DNA of 64,000 nucleotides from Rhodospirillaceae bacterium (lineage in GTDB: Bacteria > Pseudomonadota > Alphaproteobacteria > Kiloniellales > DSM-21159), in assembly GCA_006969625.1 (NCBI GenBank), contig CP030885.1, positions 1,054,001-1,118,000 on the forward strand, read 5' to 3'. The notes under the pieces were generated by a model. The model was not told the origin of the DNA, searched no databases, and saw nothing but the letters and a program-made list of their open reading frames with translations. A program made the position numbers and the translations under genes. Shown piece after piece: positions 27,053-36,266 of the stretch; position 1 is the stretch's first letter; every line of letters starts with the position of its first letter.

Positions 27053-27062
27053 GAGTGAATAT
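27042..27062 (-). promoter_or_regulatory. Candidate sox operator (copy 2)
   Basis: On the minus strand this reads ATATTCACTCTTGATATAAT plus G. It is the partner of the motif at 12354-12374 and is itself an imperfect palindrome with ATAT at both ends. It sits between the soxW stop and the soxC start, so it marks soxC as a separately regulated transcript. Confidence 0.5.
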
Positions 27063-27097
27063 GTTTAGCCGTCACCTACCTGCGACCTTTTGTTGCG

Positions 27098-27685
27098 TCA
27101 GCTCGCTTGCTGGCGCTTCAGGAAGGCCCTGAAGTCCTTCTCCTCGTAAGCCTTCTCGCGAACGTAGCGGAACATCGCCAGGAAGTGCGGCGGCTTGAAG
27201 TAGCCGGGCATGCGCGCGACCTCGATTTCGATGCCGACCTGGCCGGCGGCCACCTCCGGGTCTGCCGGGAAGAAGTGCACGGTCGGGGTGAAGCGGATGC
27301 CCCAGCGCCGCGCCATGCTGCGTTCGTCCAGCACTTCGCCGTCGAAGTCGACCGTCTCGCGCAGCCCGTGGATGTTGAGTTGCAGGATTTCGAAGTTGTC
27401 GCGGACGTAGGCGTTGATCTCCGGATCAGCGAAGTTCACCAGGTGCATTTCCTTGCAGTAGGGGCAGCCCTTCTGCTCCCAGATCACTGCAAGGCGCTTG
27501 CCGTTGTCCGCCGCCTCGGCCAGGTCTTCCTGCAGGTCGAGGAAAGAGTGCATGAACCAGGGCTGGGTATAGAGTCCGTCGTCGTTGACGAGCGGCTCGA
27601 CTCGCTCGGCCCCGCCGGCCGACCGGCCGCCCAGCGCCAGCAGGCCGCCGGCGGCGGCCAGCAGAAGGTCGCGTCGCTTGAACAT
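27098..27685 (-). CDS. soxW: SoxW-type periplasmic thioredoxin
   Basis: Exported thiol-disulfide protein, 195 aa, with a signal peptide (FKRRDLLLAAAGGLLALGG) and a thioredoxin active site GCPYCKEMH (C74, C77), then a cis-Pro loop RFTPTVHFF. SoxW in Paracoccus receives electrons from SoxV. It lies upstream of soxC on the same strand but is separated by the candidate soxC promoter. Confidence 0.86.
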   Translation of the reverse strand: MFKRRDLLLAAAGGLLALGGRSAGGAERVEPLVNDDGLYTQPWFMHSFLDLQEDLAEAADNGKRLAVIWEQKGCPYCKEMHLVNFADPEINAYVRDNFEILQLNIHGLRETVDFDGEVLDERSMARRWGIRFTPTVHFFPADPEVAAGQVGIEIEVARMPGYFKPPHFLAMFRYVREKAYEEKDFRAFLKRQQAS

Positions 27686-27875
27686 AGGCCGGTCTCGCTC
27701 CCGATCTCGCTCGCTGCGGCCTGGCCTCCGCGCCCCGGGGTGACGGCACCGCTCGGCCAGCCTATCCTTGGCGATCATATTCTTGTGGCTGAAAGTGTAC
27801 GGCCTGGGGTAGGGCAGAAGCAAGCGGGCGCACGCGGTCCGTCGAGAGGGCGGCGGCGCCACGGGGGAGGAAGGC

Positions 27876-29444
27876 ATGCAGCACGCGGCCGCCCAGGTCA
27901 GCGTTCCCGACCGCGGCCGCGGCCTGCGCCGGTTCGGCTATGCCGTGGCGCTGCTGGTGTCCTCGGCCGGGGGCCTGGTGCTGGAGATCGTCGCCGGGCG
28001 CATGATCGCGCCTTACGTCGGCATGTCGCTCTACACCTGGACGGCCGTCATCGCGGTGGTACTGGCCGGCTTCTCGGCGGGCCACTGGATCGGCGGCATG
28101 CTGACCGAGGGCAGCCTGCGCGCCTGCTACCGGCGGCTGGCTTGGCTGCTGCTGGCGGCGGCGGCGAGCGCCGGGGCCTGCCTGCCGCTGATCCGCCTGA
28201 TTTCGCCGCTGGTGCTCGGCGGCGACGGCGACCCGCTGGTATCCATCGTCGTCTTCACCGGCCTGCTGTTTTTCCTGCCGAGCCTGTTCGTCGGCACGGT
28301 CTCGCCGATCCTGACCCGGCTGGCGGTGCTCGAGCTGCCGCAGCGACCGGGCGTGGCGATCGGCCAGATGTTCGCCCTCGGCGCCGTCGGCTCGATCGCC
28401 GGCACGCTGCTGGCCGGCTACCTCTTCCTCTCCTGGATCGGCTCGACCTGGACCGTCGTCGCGGTCGCCGCCAGCTATCTGGCGCTGACGGCTGGCTTCG
28501 CCTTCGCCGCCCGGTTGCGCGCCCGCGAGGCGGCGGCCCTGGCGGCGGCGGCCGGGGCGGCCTTGCTGGCGGTCCTCGTGCCCGGCCAACGGCTGGCGGC
28601 GCTGACGCCGCCCTGCCTCGTCGAGTCGGACTACTACTGCCTGAACGCCGTCGACTTCACCGCGCAGGCCGGCCGCCCGGCCACGTTGATGGTGATCGAC
28701 CACATGGCGCACGGCATCAACGACCGCGACGACCCGACGGCGCTGCATTCCAGCTACATCGACCTGATCGACGCGCTGGTGCCGGTGCGCCTGGCCGGCG
28801 CCGAGGCCTTCGAGGCGCTGTTCCTCGGCGGCGGCGCCTACACCCTGCCGCGCGCCTGGCAGGCGCGCTATCCCCAGGCCGGCCAACTGGTCTACGAGAT
28901 CGACCCGCAGGTTACGGCCTTGGCCGAGGCCCGCTTCTGGTTCGATCCCACCGGCATCGACATCCGGCACGAGGACGGCCGTCTGGGTCTCGAGCGGCTG
29001 CCGGCGACCCGGCAGTTCGACGTCGTCGTCGGCGACGCCTTCCACGACTTCGCGGCGCCGCCCCACCTGGTGACGCGCGAGTTCGCGGCGCTGTTGCGCG
29101 CGCGCCTGTCGCCCGGCGGCTTCTATGCCCAGAACGTGATCGACAGCGCCGAGGATCCGCACTTCCTCTACGCCTTCGTCAAGACGCTGCGGCGGGTCTT
29201 CGCCCACGTCGAGGTCTGGGTCGATCTGGAGCAGCTCCGCGGTGGCGGGCGCGGCACCTATCTGGTCGTCGCGGGGGCCGAGGCGACGCCGCAAGACCGG
29301 CTGGCCTCGCCGCGGCACAGTTGGGTGATCTGGCCGGACTCGATCCTGACGCCGCGCATCGCCGCCGCCGACGTCCCGGTGCTGCGCGACGACTACGCAC
29401 CGGTGGCGCGCTTGATGCGCCGGGTCCTGGAGGACGATCTTTAG
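27876..29444 (+). CDS. Membrane-fused spermidine-synthase-like methyltransferase-fold protein
   Basis: Protein of 522 aa. The first ~235 residues form about seven TM segments in the MFS-like style of fused spermidine synthases (SSAGGLVLEIVAGRMIAPYVG, FSAGHWIGGML). The rest is a spermidine-synthase fold: FLGGGAYTLPRAWQARYPQ, VYEIDPQVTALAEARFWFD, DVVVGDAFHDFAAPPHLVTREF. The polyamine-binding pocket is not conserved clearly enough to claim spermidine synthesis. It is divergent from soxW and begins a three-gene run with two secreted proteins. Confidence 0.8.
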   Translation: MQHAAAQVSVPDRGRGLRRFGYAVALLVSSAGGLVLEIVAGRMIAPYVGMSLYTWTAVIAVVLAGFSAGHWIGGMLTEGSLRACYRRLAWLLLAAAASAGACLPLIRLISPLVLGGDGDPLVSIVVFTGLLFFLPSLFVGTVSPILTRLAVLELPQRPGVAIGQMFALGAVGSIAGTLLAGYLFLSWIGSTWTVVAVAASYLALTAGFAFAARLRAREAAALAAAAGAALLAVLVPGQRLAALTPPCLVESDYYCLNAVDFTAQAGRPATLMVIDHMAHGINDRDDPTALHSSYIDLIDALVPVRLAGAEAFEALFLGGGAYTLPRAWQARYPQAGQLVYEIDPQVTALAEARFWFDPTGIDIRHEDGRLGLERLPATRQFDVVVGDAFHDFAAPPHLVTREFAALLRARLSPGGFYAQNVIDSAEDPHFLYAFVKTLRRVFAHVEVWVDLEQLRGGGRGTYLVVAGAEATPQDRLASPRHSWVIWPDSILTPRIAAADVPVLRDDYAPVARLMRRVLEDDL

Positions 29445-29496
29445 GCGACTTCGGCCCGCCCGCAGAGGCGGGGTTTCGTACGGGAGAAACGTCACC

Positions 29497-30222
29497 ATGC
29501 TTCGCCTGCTTGCGCCCCTGGCCGTCTGCCTCGGCCTCAGCGTCAGCCTGCCGGCCGCCGCCAGCGAGCTGTCCGACTTCAACGCCGCCGTCGACGCGGC
29601 GATGGATCACCAGCGCGCAGCCTTGTTCTACCTGCGCACCGGCAATCCCCTGGTCGCCGAGATCGAGCTGGAGAGCGCAGCGGAGCGCTGGTCCGAGGTG
29701 ATGGGGCGCTGGGGCGCGCAGGGCCCGGCCGCCTTTTCCGACGTGGCGGACTGGGCCGGCGAGATGGCCGCCGTCGAAGCCGCGCTCGCCGGCGCCGCGG
29801 CGGCGGCGGCCGAGGGAGAGGCCGAGGCGGCGGCGGCGGCGCTGAAGCCGATCGGGGGCCGGCTGTCGGACCTGCGCCAGGCGGCCGGCGTCCTCGTCTT
29901 CGCCGACCGCGTCGCCGAGGCCAACCGGGCGATGGACGCGCTCTGGGTCTACCGCCGCCAGGAGATCGACTGGGCGGACGCGGCGCAGGTGAACGACCTG
30001 CGCGCCAAGACAGCGGTGACGGCCTACCTCTACCGCCGGCTGATGCAGACAGCCGCGCCGGCGGTGGCGGGCGATCCGGAATTCGTGCGCATGGCCGAGG
30101 GCACGCTGGACGGCCTCGGCCTGATGTGGGGCGCCATCGACCGCCAGGATGCCGGCACCGTGGTCAACATCCTGCGCGAGATCCGCTCGTTCGACGACCT
30201 GCTGTGGCTGAGGTTCGGATGA
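29497..30222 (+). CDS. Secreted helical protein of unknown function
   Basis: I do not recognise this 241-aa protein. It has a clear signal peptide (LRLLAPLAVCLGLSVSLPAAAS). The mature part is predicted almost all helical and alanine-rich (residues ~90-120), with amphipathic stretches such as DAAMDHQRAALFYLRTGNPLVAEIELESA. There is no CXXCH and no catalytic motif. A four-helix-bundle, cytochrome-c556-like fold without haem is one possibility. It is followed by the DsrE-like gene with a 4-base overlap, so the two are co-translated. Confidence 0.7.
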   Translation: MLRLLAPLAVCLGLSVSLPAAASELSDFNAAVDAAMDHQRAALFYLRTGNPLVAEIELESAAERWSEVMGRWGAQGPAAFSDVADWAGEMAAVEAALAGAAAAAAEGEAEAAAAALKPIGGRLSDLRQAAGVLVFADRVAEANRAMDALWVYRRQEIDWADAAQVNDLRAKTAVTAYLYRRLMQTAAPAVAGDPEFVRMAEGTLDGLGLMWGAIDRQDAGTVVNILREIRSFDDLLWLRFG

Positions 30223-30668
30223 CCTGCCGACTGCTGACCCTGCTCGCCCTGCTGCTGCTGGCGGCGCCGGCCTCGGCCGACCGGGTTGAGACCGAACTGG
30301 CCGAGCCGCAGCCCGATTTCGCCCAGCCGCGCCAGATCCTGCTGCAGATCTCCAGCGACGACGAGACGGCAATCAATAACATTCTCTGGAACGCCATCAA
30401 CCTGCAGAAGTTCTACGGCGTCGACAACGTCGAGATCGCCGTCGTCGTCTTCGGCCCCGGCATGGCGGCGCTCTACCGGGACTCGCCGGTGCAAGCGCGG
30501 ATCGAAAGTCAGTTGAAGTACGGCATCCGCTTCATCGGCTGCGGCAACACGATGGAGGCCACCGGCCGCAGCGCGGACGACTTGATCGACGGCGTGGATC
30601 ACGTCCAGGCCGGGATCGCCGAGATCGTCGAGCGGCAACTGCGCGGCTGGGTCTACGTCCGCCCCTGA
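30219..30668 (+). CDS. Periplasmic DsrE-family protein
   Basis: DsrE/DsrF-like fold, 149 aa, with a signal peptide (LLTLLALLLLAAPASA). Family signatures are ILLQISSDDETAINNILWNAINLQ, IAVVVFGPGMAAL and GIRFIGCGNTMEA; Cys108 is at the position that carries sulfur in DsrE-type proteins. ATG 30219 overlaps the previous stop (ATGA). Exported DsrE-like proteins are common near sulfur-oxidation genes, but their reaction is not settled; a persulfide carrier role is inference. Confidence 0.82.
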   Translation: MTCRLLTLLALLLLAAPASADRVETELAEPQPDFAQPRQILLQISSDDETAINNILWNAINLQKFYGVDNVEIAVVVFGPGMAALYRDSPVQARIESQLKYGIRFIGCGNTMEATGRSADDLIDGVDHVQAGIAEIVERQLRGWVYVRP

Positions 30669-31198
30669 GGGCGATCGCGCGCGAGTCAAGGCGTCGTTTG
30701 GCGCGCTTTCGGCCTTGGCAGAAATGGCCCTCAGCCGGAGCCGCGAGCGAGTTTCGGGACAGTCGCCGCCGCTGGCGCAGCGGTTCGTCGGGTGGTTCTA
30801 CCGTTGCATACTCTTCGTAGAATGATTTCGCTGCGAACTCGCTGAGGTGTCGGGCTTTCCCGGACTACCTTAACGAGGAAACATGCGTCCGCACTCACTT
30901 TTAAGTGACGATTATTGCGGATTTGTCTGGTTCGATTACGCGGGAATTACAAATCGAGGCCGGAAATTCAGAACTCGGTAAGCTTTCGCATCGATGCTGA
31001 TGGTATCCAATGTGCCTGCATGCGGCCGTGGTTTTCGGTCATGCGGCGGCTGCAGCGCGCGAGGACGCTTCCGCATCGTGCGGATTCGGGTCGTCGGGGA
31101 CCTCGTAGGCGCGAGGAGTCGGCCCGGATGCCGAAGAAGCGGGGCGTATCGATCAGACGCCGCGCGCTTGCGGCCACTCGCTAGGGAAACGCAGGACC
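30669..31198. other. 530-base intergenic region
   Basis: No convincing gene. The middle (about 30780-30960) is noticeably richer in A+T than its surroundings and includes an inverted repeat at 30895-30908. Promoters for the following chemoreceptor probably lie here, but no box stands out. Confidence 0.45.
30895..30908. repeat. Inverted repeat upstream of the first chemoreceptor
   Basis: TCACTT TT AAGTGA: 6-base arms around a 2-base centre, the size of a dimeric regulator site. Function unknown. Confidence 0.35.
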
Positions 31199-33214
31199 AT
31201 GATCACGAAACTCAGTGACGTCAGGATCACCACCAAGACCTTCGGGGGTTTCGCCGTGGTGCTGCTGCTGTTGGTTGCCATCGGCGGCGGTGCCATCTTC
31301 GCCCTCTCCGGCGCCAGCGACACTTTCGAGCGGTATCGCCAGTTGGCCCGGCAGTCCAACGCCATGGCGAGCGTCACCGACGCGATGATGCTGACCCGCA
31401 TCGCCGTGAAGGACTTCATCATCCGCGGCGACGAGGAGAGCGCAGCCCGTGTGCGCAAGCACGAGAAGCAGGGCATGGAAGCATCGTCCGCGGCCGCAGG
31501 CCTCTTCAAGAGCCCAGAGAAGATCGAGGTTCTCAAGCGCATCGAGAATGGGCTGAAGGGCTACGAGGCCGCCTTCGAGGAGGTGGTGCAACGCCAGGCG
31601 CGCCGCGACGAGCTGGTGCTGAACGGCATGAACCAGGTCGGCCCGGAAGTCCGCAAGAAGCTCACGGAAATCATGGAGAGTGCCTATAGCGACGGCGACG
31701 CCGAGGCCGCCTACCGCGCCGGTGTCGTCCAGCAGCACCTGATGCTGGCGCGCTTCTACGTGCAGAAGTTCCTGGTCGCGAACGAAGAGGCGGACTACCA
31801 GCGGGTCATGGCCGAGCTCGAGTCGATGCGTCAGGCGGCCGACGTGCTGCAGCGCGAGCTGCAGAACCCGACGCGGCGCCAGCTCGCCGACGCGGTGCTC
31901 GAAGGGACCGAGACCTACAAGGATTTCTTCGAGCAGGTGCATGCGACCATCGTCGATCGCAACGGCATCATCGCCGGACGCCTGGACGTGGTCGGCCCGG
32001 AGATCATGGGGGCGGCCGCGGAGCTGTCGGACCTCGCGCGCGCCGAACAGGACGAGCTGGGCCCGCAGGCGACGGCTGCCATGCAGTCCGCGGTGACCAT
32101 GGTCATCGTGGCGGCGGTGATCGCCGTGCTGCTGGGAGCGGCCGCGGCCTGGCTGATCGGCACCGGCATCGCCCGTCCGATCGGTGCGATGACGGCGGCG
32201 ATGCGGCGTCTGGCGGACGGCGACAAGACGGTCGAGATCCCGGCGGTCGGCCAGAAGGACGAGATCGGCGAGATGGCCGAGACGGTGCAGGTGTTCAAGG
32301 ACTCGATGATCGAGGCCGAGCGCCTGGCGGCCGAGCAGGCCAAGGCGCAGGAGGCGCAGGTGGCGCGCGCCAAGCGGCTGGAGGAGCTGACGGCGAACTT
32401 CGACGCGGCGGTCGCCCAGGTGCTGCAGGGCGTCTCCGGGGCGGCCGAGGAGATGCAGGCCACGGCGCAGTCGATGTCCTCGATCGCCGACCAGACCAAG
32501 GGCCAGGCGAGCTCGGCCTCGAGCGCCTCGACGCAGGCTTCGGCCAACGTGCAGACGGTGGCCTCGGCGGCGGAGGAGCTGAGCGGCTCGATCCGCGAGA
32601 TCGCCCGCCAGGTCGAGCAGTCGGCCGGCACCTCCAAGCACGCGGTGGGTCAGGCCGACCAGACCAAGGAGACGGTGCAGCAGCTCGCCAAGGCGGCGGA
32701 GAAGATCGGCGAGGTGGTCAATCTGATCTCCGACATCGCCGAGCAGACCAACCTGCTGGCGCTGAACGCCACGATCGAGGCGGCGCGCGCCGGCGAGGCG
32801 GGCAAGGGCTTCGCGGTGGTCGCCTCGGAGGTCAAGTCGCTGGCGACCCAGACGGCCAAGGCGACCGAGGAGATCGCGCAGCAGATCTCGGAGATCCAGG
32901 GGGCGACCGGCGGCGCGGTCGAGGCGATCGGTCAGATCGCCAAGACGGTCGAGGAGCTGAACGGCATCGCCGGGTCGATCTCGGCGGCGGTCGAGCAGCA
33001 GACGGCGGCCACCGGCGAGATCGCCCGCAACGTCCAGGAGGCGGCCACCGGCACCAACGAGGTCACCCAGACCCTGACCCACGTGAACGGCGGCGCGGAC
33101 GAGACCAGCCGTGCCGCGGGCCAGGTGCTGGAGGCGGTCGGCGAGCTGAGCCGCCAGACCGACGGCCTGCGCCGCGAGGTCGACGAGTTCCTCGCCGGCG
33201 TCAGGGCGGCCTGA
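31199..33214 (+). CDS. Methyl-accepting chemotaxis protein (helical ligand-binding domain)
   Basis: Transmembrane chemoreceptor, 671 aa. TM1 is at about residues 15-38. An all-helical periplasmic domain of about 260 residues follows, the size of a helical bimodular (HBM) domain, then TM2 ([23 protein letters not shown]), a HAMP domain ([22 protein letters not shown]) and a methyl-accepting signalling domain with the hairpin tip [38 protein letters not shown]. The ligand is unknown. The last 1042 bases are nearly identical to those of the next chemoreceptor. Confidence 0.93.
   Translation: MITKLSDVRITTKTFGGFAVVLLLLVAIGGGAIFALSGASDTFERYRQLARQSNAMASVTDAMMLTRIAVKDFIIRGDEESAARVRKHEKQGMEASSAAAGLFKSPEKIEVLKRIENGLKGYEAAFEEVVQRQARRDELVLNGMNQVGPEVRKKLTEIMESAYSDGDAEAAYRAGVVQQHLMLARFYVQKFLVANEEADYQRVMAELESMRQAADVLQRELQNPTRRQLADAVLEGTETYKDFFEQVHATIVDRNGIIAGRLDVVGPEIMGAAAELSDLARAEQDELGPQATAAMQSAVTMVIVAAVIAVLLGAAAAWLIGTGIARPIGAMTAAMRRLADGDKTVEIPAVGQKDEIGEMAETVQVFKDSMIEAERLAAEQAKAQEAQVARAKRLEELTANFDAAVAQVLQGVSGAAEEMQATAQSMSSIADQTKGQASSASSASTQASANVQTVASAAEELSGSIREIARQVEQSAGTSKHAVGQADQTKETVQQLAKAAEKIGEVVNLISDIAEQTNLLALNATIEAARAGEAGKGFAVVASEVKSLATQTAKATEEIAQQISEIQGATGGAVEAIGQIAKTVEELNGIAGSISAAVEQQTAATGEIARNVQEAATGTNEVTQTLTHVNGGADETSRAAGQVLEAVGELSRQTDGLRREVDEFLAGVRAA
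32173..33214 (+). repeat. Near-identical direct repeat, copy 1 (chemoreceptor 3' half)
   Basis: Aligns without gaps to 35111-36152 (constant offset 2938), with about two dozen differences by eye. It starts at the HAMP domain and ends at the stop codon. Upstream of it the two genes are unrelated. Confidence 0.9.
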
Positions 33215-33225
33215 GGCTCGGGCCA

Positions 33226-33260
33226 CGCCACCCGGAGGGCAGACCGCCCTCCGGGTGGCG
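33226..33260 (+). terminator. Strong hairpin after the first chemoreceptor gene
   Basis: Perfect 15-bp stem CGCCACCCGGAGGGC / GCCCTCCGGGTGGCG with a 5-base loop, 11 bases after the stop. It lacks a U-tract. A second, 8-bp hairpin (33289-33307) follows. Confidence 0.65.
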
Positions 33261-33801
33261 GACCGGCCAAGGGCGTTCTTAAGAAGGGCGGCCGTCGCTG
33301 ACGGCCGTTCGCCGTTTCTGCAATAGCGATCGCGCTCGCCGCGTCCCCGAAACAACGCCGCGGCTGCGAAAAGGGCGGCGTCTTGGCGTGTCCGGCTGTA
33401 CGACCCGCGGCACGGCTGATCGCGCATTGGCCGTTCGATCGCACCTGTCGGGCGCAGCCTCGGCCAGCTTCGTGGATCTCGGTCGATTCAAACGAGAAAA
33501 TCTCGAAGACATTTCGTCTCACACAAGAAAAAAGGCAACAAGAGCATAACGTTGCCACAGAAAATTTTGCTCTGTTTAAGATATTCTACCAAAAGTGTTT
33601 GATCACATGGAATTTTTTAGGAGTATGTTAGATTTTTTGTCTGAAATATCGAACGCAACGACAGCGACTTCAAAAATTTCCAATTTGCAACTGGAAATAT
33701 CGACTGTCGACACCAGTCTTGCCGCGAATTTGGGCTGTGTGACTTGGGTTGAACACGGTCAATACCCGAAGATTGTTGGTTAGTCCCGTGAGAGAAGTGG
33801 A

Positions 33802-33819
33802 AAGAAGTCAACACTTCTT
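33802..33819. repeat. Inverted repeat upstream of the second chemoreceptor
   Basis: AAGAAGT CAAC ACTTCTT: perfect 7-base arms with a 4-base centre, about 85 bases before the start codon. It could be an operator or an mRNA hairpin. Confidence 0.4.
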
Positions 33820-33905
33820 GAAACTTTCCGGCCGGACTGACCGGTCAAATCTTGGGAGCGTCTTTCGGCTTCTAGAACTGATCGGACTAACAACTGGAGA
33901 GTGTC

Positions 33906-36152
33906 ATGTCGTTGCAACCTCGGATCGACGCTCCCCGCCCGGCTCGGGTGGGTGACGCACAGCGCAAGGCCGGTGCCTGGACCTGGCTGACCAGGGTCAA
34001 GATCTCGACACGGCTGATCGCCGGCTTCGCCGCCTTGACGGTGACCGGCGCGGCCACGGGCGTGACCGGCCTGATCTATCTCGAAGAGATCAACGCGACG
34101 GTGAACCGGATCACCGACGTGACCGCGCCGACGGTCGAGACCTCGGACGACCTGATCGCCAACATCTGGCAGTCGACCAAGGTGGCCGAAGAGATCGTCG
34201 CGGAGGAGGAGCTGGCCGACACCGCAGAGCTGATCGAGGAGTTCGAGGCACTGGCCAAGGCCTTCGCCGTGTCCTATCAGGAGTTGAGCGGTCTGGTGGA
34301 CGACCCCGACCTGCTCGACGAGCTCGATGCGGCGCGCACCGAGCATGGCGAGTTCACCGGGCACACGCGCGAGATGATCGACGCGCATCGCGCCATGCTG
34401 GAAGAAGAGGCGAAGGCCAAGCGGCTGATCGCGGAGTTCGATGACGCCGGGGCGGAGCTGATCGTCGCCCTGGACGAGTTCGCGGAAGAGAACGAGGCGG
34501 AAATGGCGGAGGCCGAAGAGGAAGGCGACCGCCTGGCCCAGACCGGCGCCGGCGCGGCCCAGCTCAACGACGTCCTCGGCCGTCTGTTCGAGGAGGATTA
34601 TCCGGTTGTCGAGGCGGCGCTCAAGCTGCAGCGGCTGGTCATGGAGATGCAGGACACGGCCGGCGAGTACCTGGCCGAGGAGGATGCCGCGCGGCTGGCG
34701 CCGATCCAGGCCGAGTTCATGGCCCTGTACGACTCCACCCGCGCCTTCACCCAGATCCTGGGCGATCTGGCCGAGACGCAAGAGGACCGGGACGACGCGG
34801 CGGCGATCCAGAGCCTGTTCGCGAACTGGGTCAAGCGGGCAACCGACGACGAGCTGCTGTTCGACACCCACCGCGACATGCTCGAGGCCGAAGCCCAGGC
34901 CAAGGAGCTCACCGAACGTCTGGAAGGCGATGCCGACAGCGTGGCGGGCGCGCTGGACGACGTCGCCAGTGCCGCCGACGCCCTGAACGACACTGCCGAC
35001 GAGGCGGCCAATGCCGCGGTCGGTGCGGCCGAACTCCTGATCGCCGGGATGCTGGTCCTCTGCCTGCTGCTGTCGCTCGCCCTGGCCGCCGTGGTGATCG
35101 GCACCGTCACCCGTCCGATCGGCGCGATGACGGCGGCGATGCGGCGTCTGGCGGACGGCGACAAGACGGTCGAGATCCCGGCGGTCGGCCAGAAGGACGA
35201 GGTCGGCGAGATGGCCGAGACGGTGCAGGTGTTCAAGGACTCGATGATCGAGGCCGAGCGCCTGGCGGCCGAGCAGGCCAAGGCGCAGGAGGCGCAGGTG
35301 GCGCGCGCCAAGCGGCTGGAGGAGCTGACGGCGAACTTCGACGCGGCGGTCGCCCAGGTGCTGCAGGGCGTCTCCGGGGCGGCCGAGGAAATGCAGGCCA
35401 CGGCGCAGTCGATGTCCTCGATCGCCGACCAGACCAAGGGCCAGGCGAGCTCGGCCTCGAGCGCCTCGACGCAGGCTTCGGCCAACGTGCAGACGGTGGC
35501 CTCGGCGGCGGAGGAGCTGAGCGGCTCGATCCGCGAGATCGCCCGCCAGGTCGAGCAGTCGGCGGAGACTTCCAAACACGCGGTGGGCCAGGCCGACCAG
35601 ACCAAGGAGACGGTGCAGCAGCTCGCCAAGGCGGCGGAGAAGATCGGCGAGGTGGTCAACCTGATCTCCGACATCGCCGAGCAGACCAACCTGCTGGCGC
35701 TGAACGCCACGATCGAGGCGGCGCGCGCCGGCGAGGCGGGCAAGGGCTTCGCGGTGGTCGCCTCGGAGGTCAAGTCGCTGGCGACCCAGACGGCGAAGGC
35801 GACCGAGGAGATCGCGCAGCAGATCTCGGAGATCCAGGGGGCGACCGGCGGCGCGGTCGAGGCGATCGGTCAGATCGCCAAGACGGTCGAGGAGCTGAAC
35901 GGCATCGCCGGGTCGATCTCGGCGGCGGTCGAGCAGCAGACGGCGGCCACCGGCGAGATCGCCCGCAACGTCCAGGAGGCGGCCACCGGCACCAACGAGG
36001 TCACCCAGACCCTGACCCAGGTCAACGGCGGCGCCGAGGAGACCAGCAACTCCGCCGGCCAGGTGCTGGAGGCGGTCGGCGAGCTGGGCCGCCAGACCGA
36101 CGGCCTGCGCCGCGAGGTCGACCAGTTCCTCGCCGGCGTCAAGGCCGCCTGA
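33906..36152 (+). CDS. Methyl-accepting chemotaxis protein (acidic helical ligand-binding domain)
   Basis: Transmembrane chemoreceptor, 748 aa. TM1 lies at about residues 38-60. An unusually acidic helical periplasmic domain of about 310 residues follows (for example [20 protein letters not shown] and [15 protein letters not shown]). Then come TM2, HAMP and a signalling domain almost identical to the preceding receptor. The start ATG 33906 has CTGGAGAG upstream. The periplasmic half is not homologous to that of its neighbour by eye, so the pair shares output but senses different things. Confidence 0.92.
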   Translation: MSLQPRIDAPRPARVGDAQRKAGAWTWLTRVKISTRLIAGFAALTVTGAATGVTGLIYLEEINATVNRITDVTAPTVETSDDLIANIWQSTKVAEEIVAEEELADTAELIEEFEALAKAFAVSYQELSGLVDDPDLLDELDAARTEHGEFTGHTREMIDAHRAMLEEEAKAKRLIAEFDDAGAELIVALDEFAEENEAEMAEAEEEGDRLAQTGAGAAQLNDVLGRLFEEDYPVVEAALKLQRLVMEMQDTAGEYLAEEDAARLAPIQAEFMALYDSTRAFTQILGDLAETQEDRDDAAAIQSLFANWVKRATDDELLFDTHRDMLEAEAQAKELTERLEGDADSVAGALDDVASAADALNDTADEAANAAVGAAELLIAGMLVLCLLLSLALAAVVIGTVTRPIGAMTAAMRRLADGDKTVEIPAVGQKDEVGEMAETVQVFKDSMIEAERLAAEQAKAQEAQVARAKRLEELTANFDAAVAQVLQGVSGAAEEMQATAQSMSSIADQTKGQASSASSASTQASANVQTVASAAEELSGSIREIARQVEQSAETSKHAVGQADQTKETVQQLAKAAEKIGEVVNLISDIAEQTNLLALNATIEAARAGEAGKGFAVVASEVKSLATQTAKATEEIAQQISEIQGATGGAVEAIGQIAKTVEELNGIAGSISAAVEQQTAATGEIARNVQEAATGTNEVTQTLTQVNGGAEETSNSAGQVLEAVGELGRQTDGLRREVDQFLAGVKAA
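35111..36152 (+). repeat. Near-identical direct repeat, copy 2 (chemoreceptor 3' half)
   Basis: Partner of 32173-33214; same length and no gaps. Most differences cluster around 35563-35592 and in the last ~140 bases, a pattern that fits gene conversion tracts. Confidence 0.9.
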
Positions 36153-36161
36153 CGTCAAGTG

Positions 36162-36192
36162 CCTGCGTGCGGGCGGGCCGCCCGCATGCAGG
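36162..36192 (+). terminator. Strong hairpin after the second chemoreceptor gene
   Basis: A 14-bp stem with one G-T pair (CCTGCGTGCGGGCG / CGCCCGCATGCAGG) and a 3-base loop, 10 bases after the stop. No U-tract. Confidence 0.65.
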
Positions 36193-36266
36193 CGGATCTG
36201 ACATAGCGCAAGGCTCCGGAGCCGTCCTGTCCCTAGCCTTCGGACCCCGTACGAGGGCCACGGGCA

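Larger units (their letters stand above)
33215..33905. other. 691-base intergenic region with an AT-rich island (about 33510-33783)
   Basis: After two hairpins, the stretch 33510-33783 is clearly A/T-rich against a roughly two-thirds G+C background. It contains runs such as AATTTTTTAG and GATTTTTTGT and a repeated GAAATATCGA at 33643 and 33694. A 62-codon frame (GTG 33595 to 33783) exists, but it has no convincing ribosome-binding site or homology I recognise. The region may be an acquired fragment, a curved or regulatory DNA segment, or a decayed gene. Confidence 0.6.

Noticed and set aside
27776-27800. Third copy of the sox motif in the soxW / spermidine-synthase-like intergenic region
   Set aside because: Only CATATTC and TTG match; the conserved TTGATATA block is absent.
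30915-31184. ORFs in the 530-base gap before the first chemoreceptor
   Set aside because: Arginine-rich, low-complexity translations typical of random frames in G+C-rich DNA, without start signals.
33595-33783. 62-codon ORF in the AT-rich island as a gene
   Set aside because: No ribosome-binding site at a proper distance and no recognisable domain; kept only as a note in the island entry.
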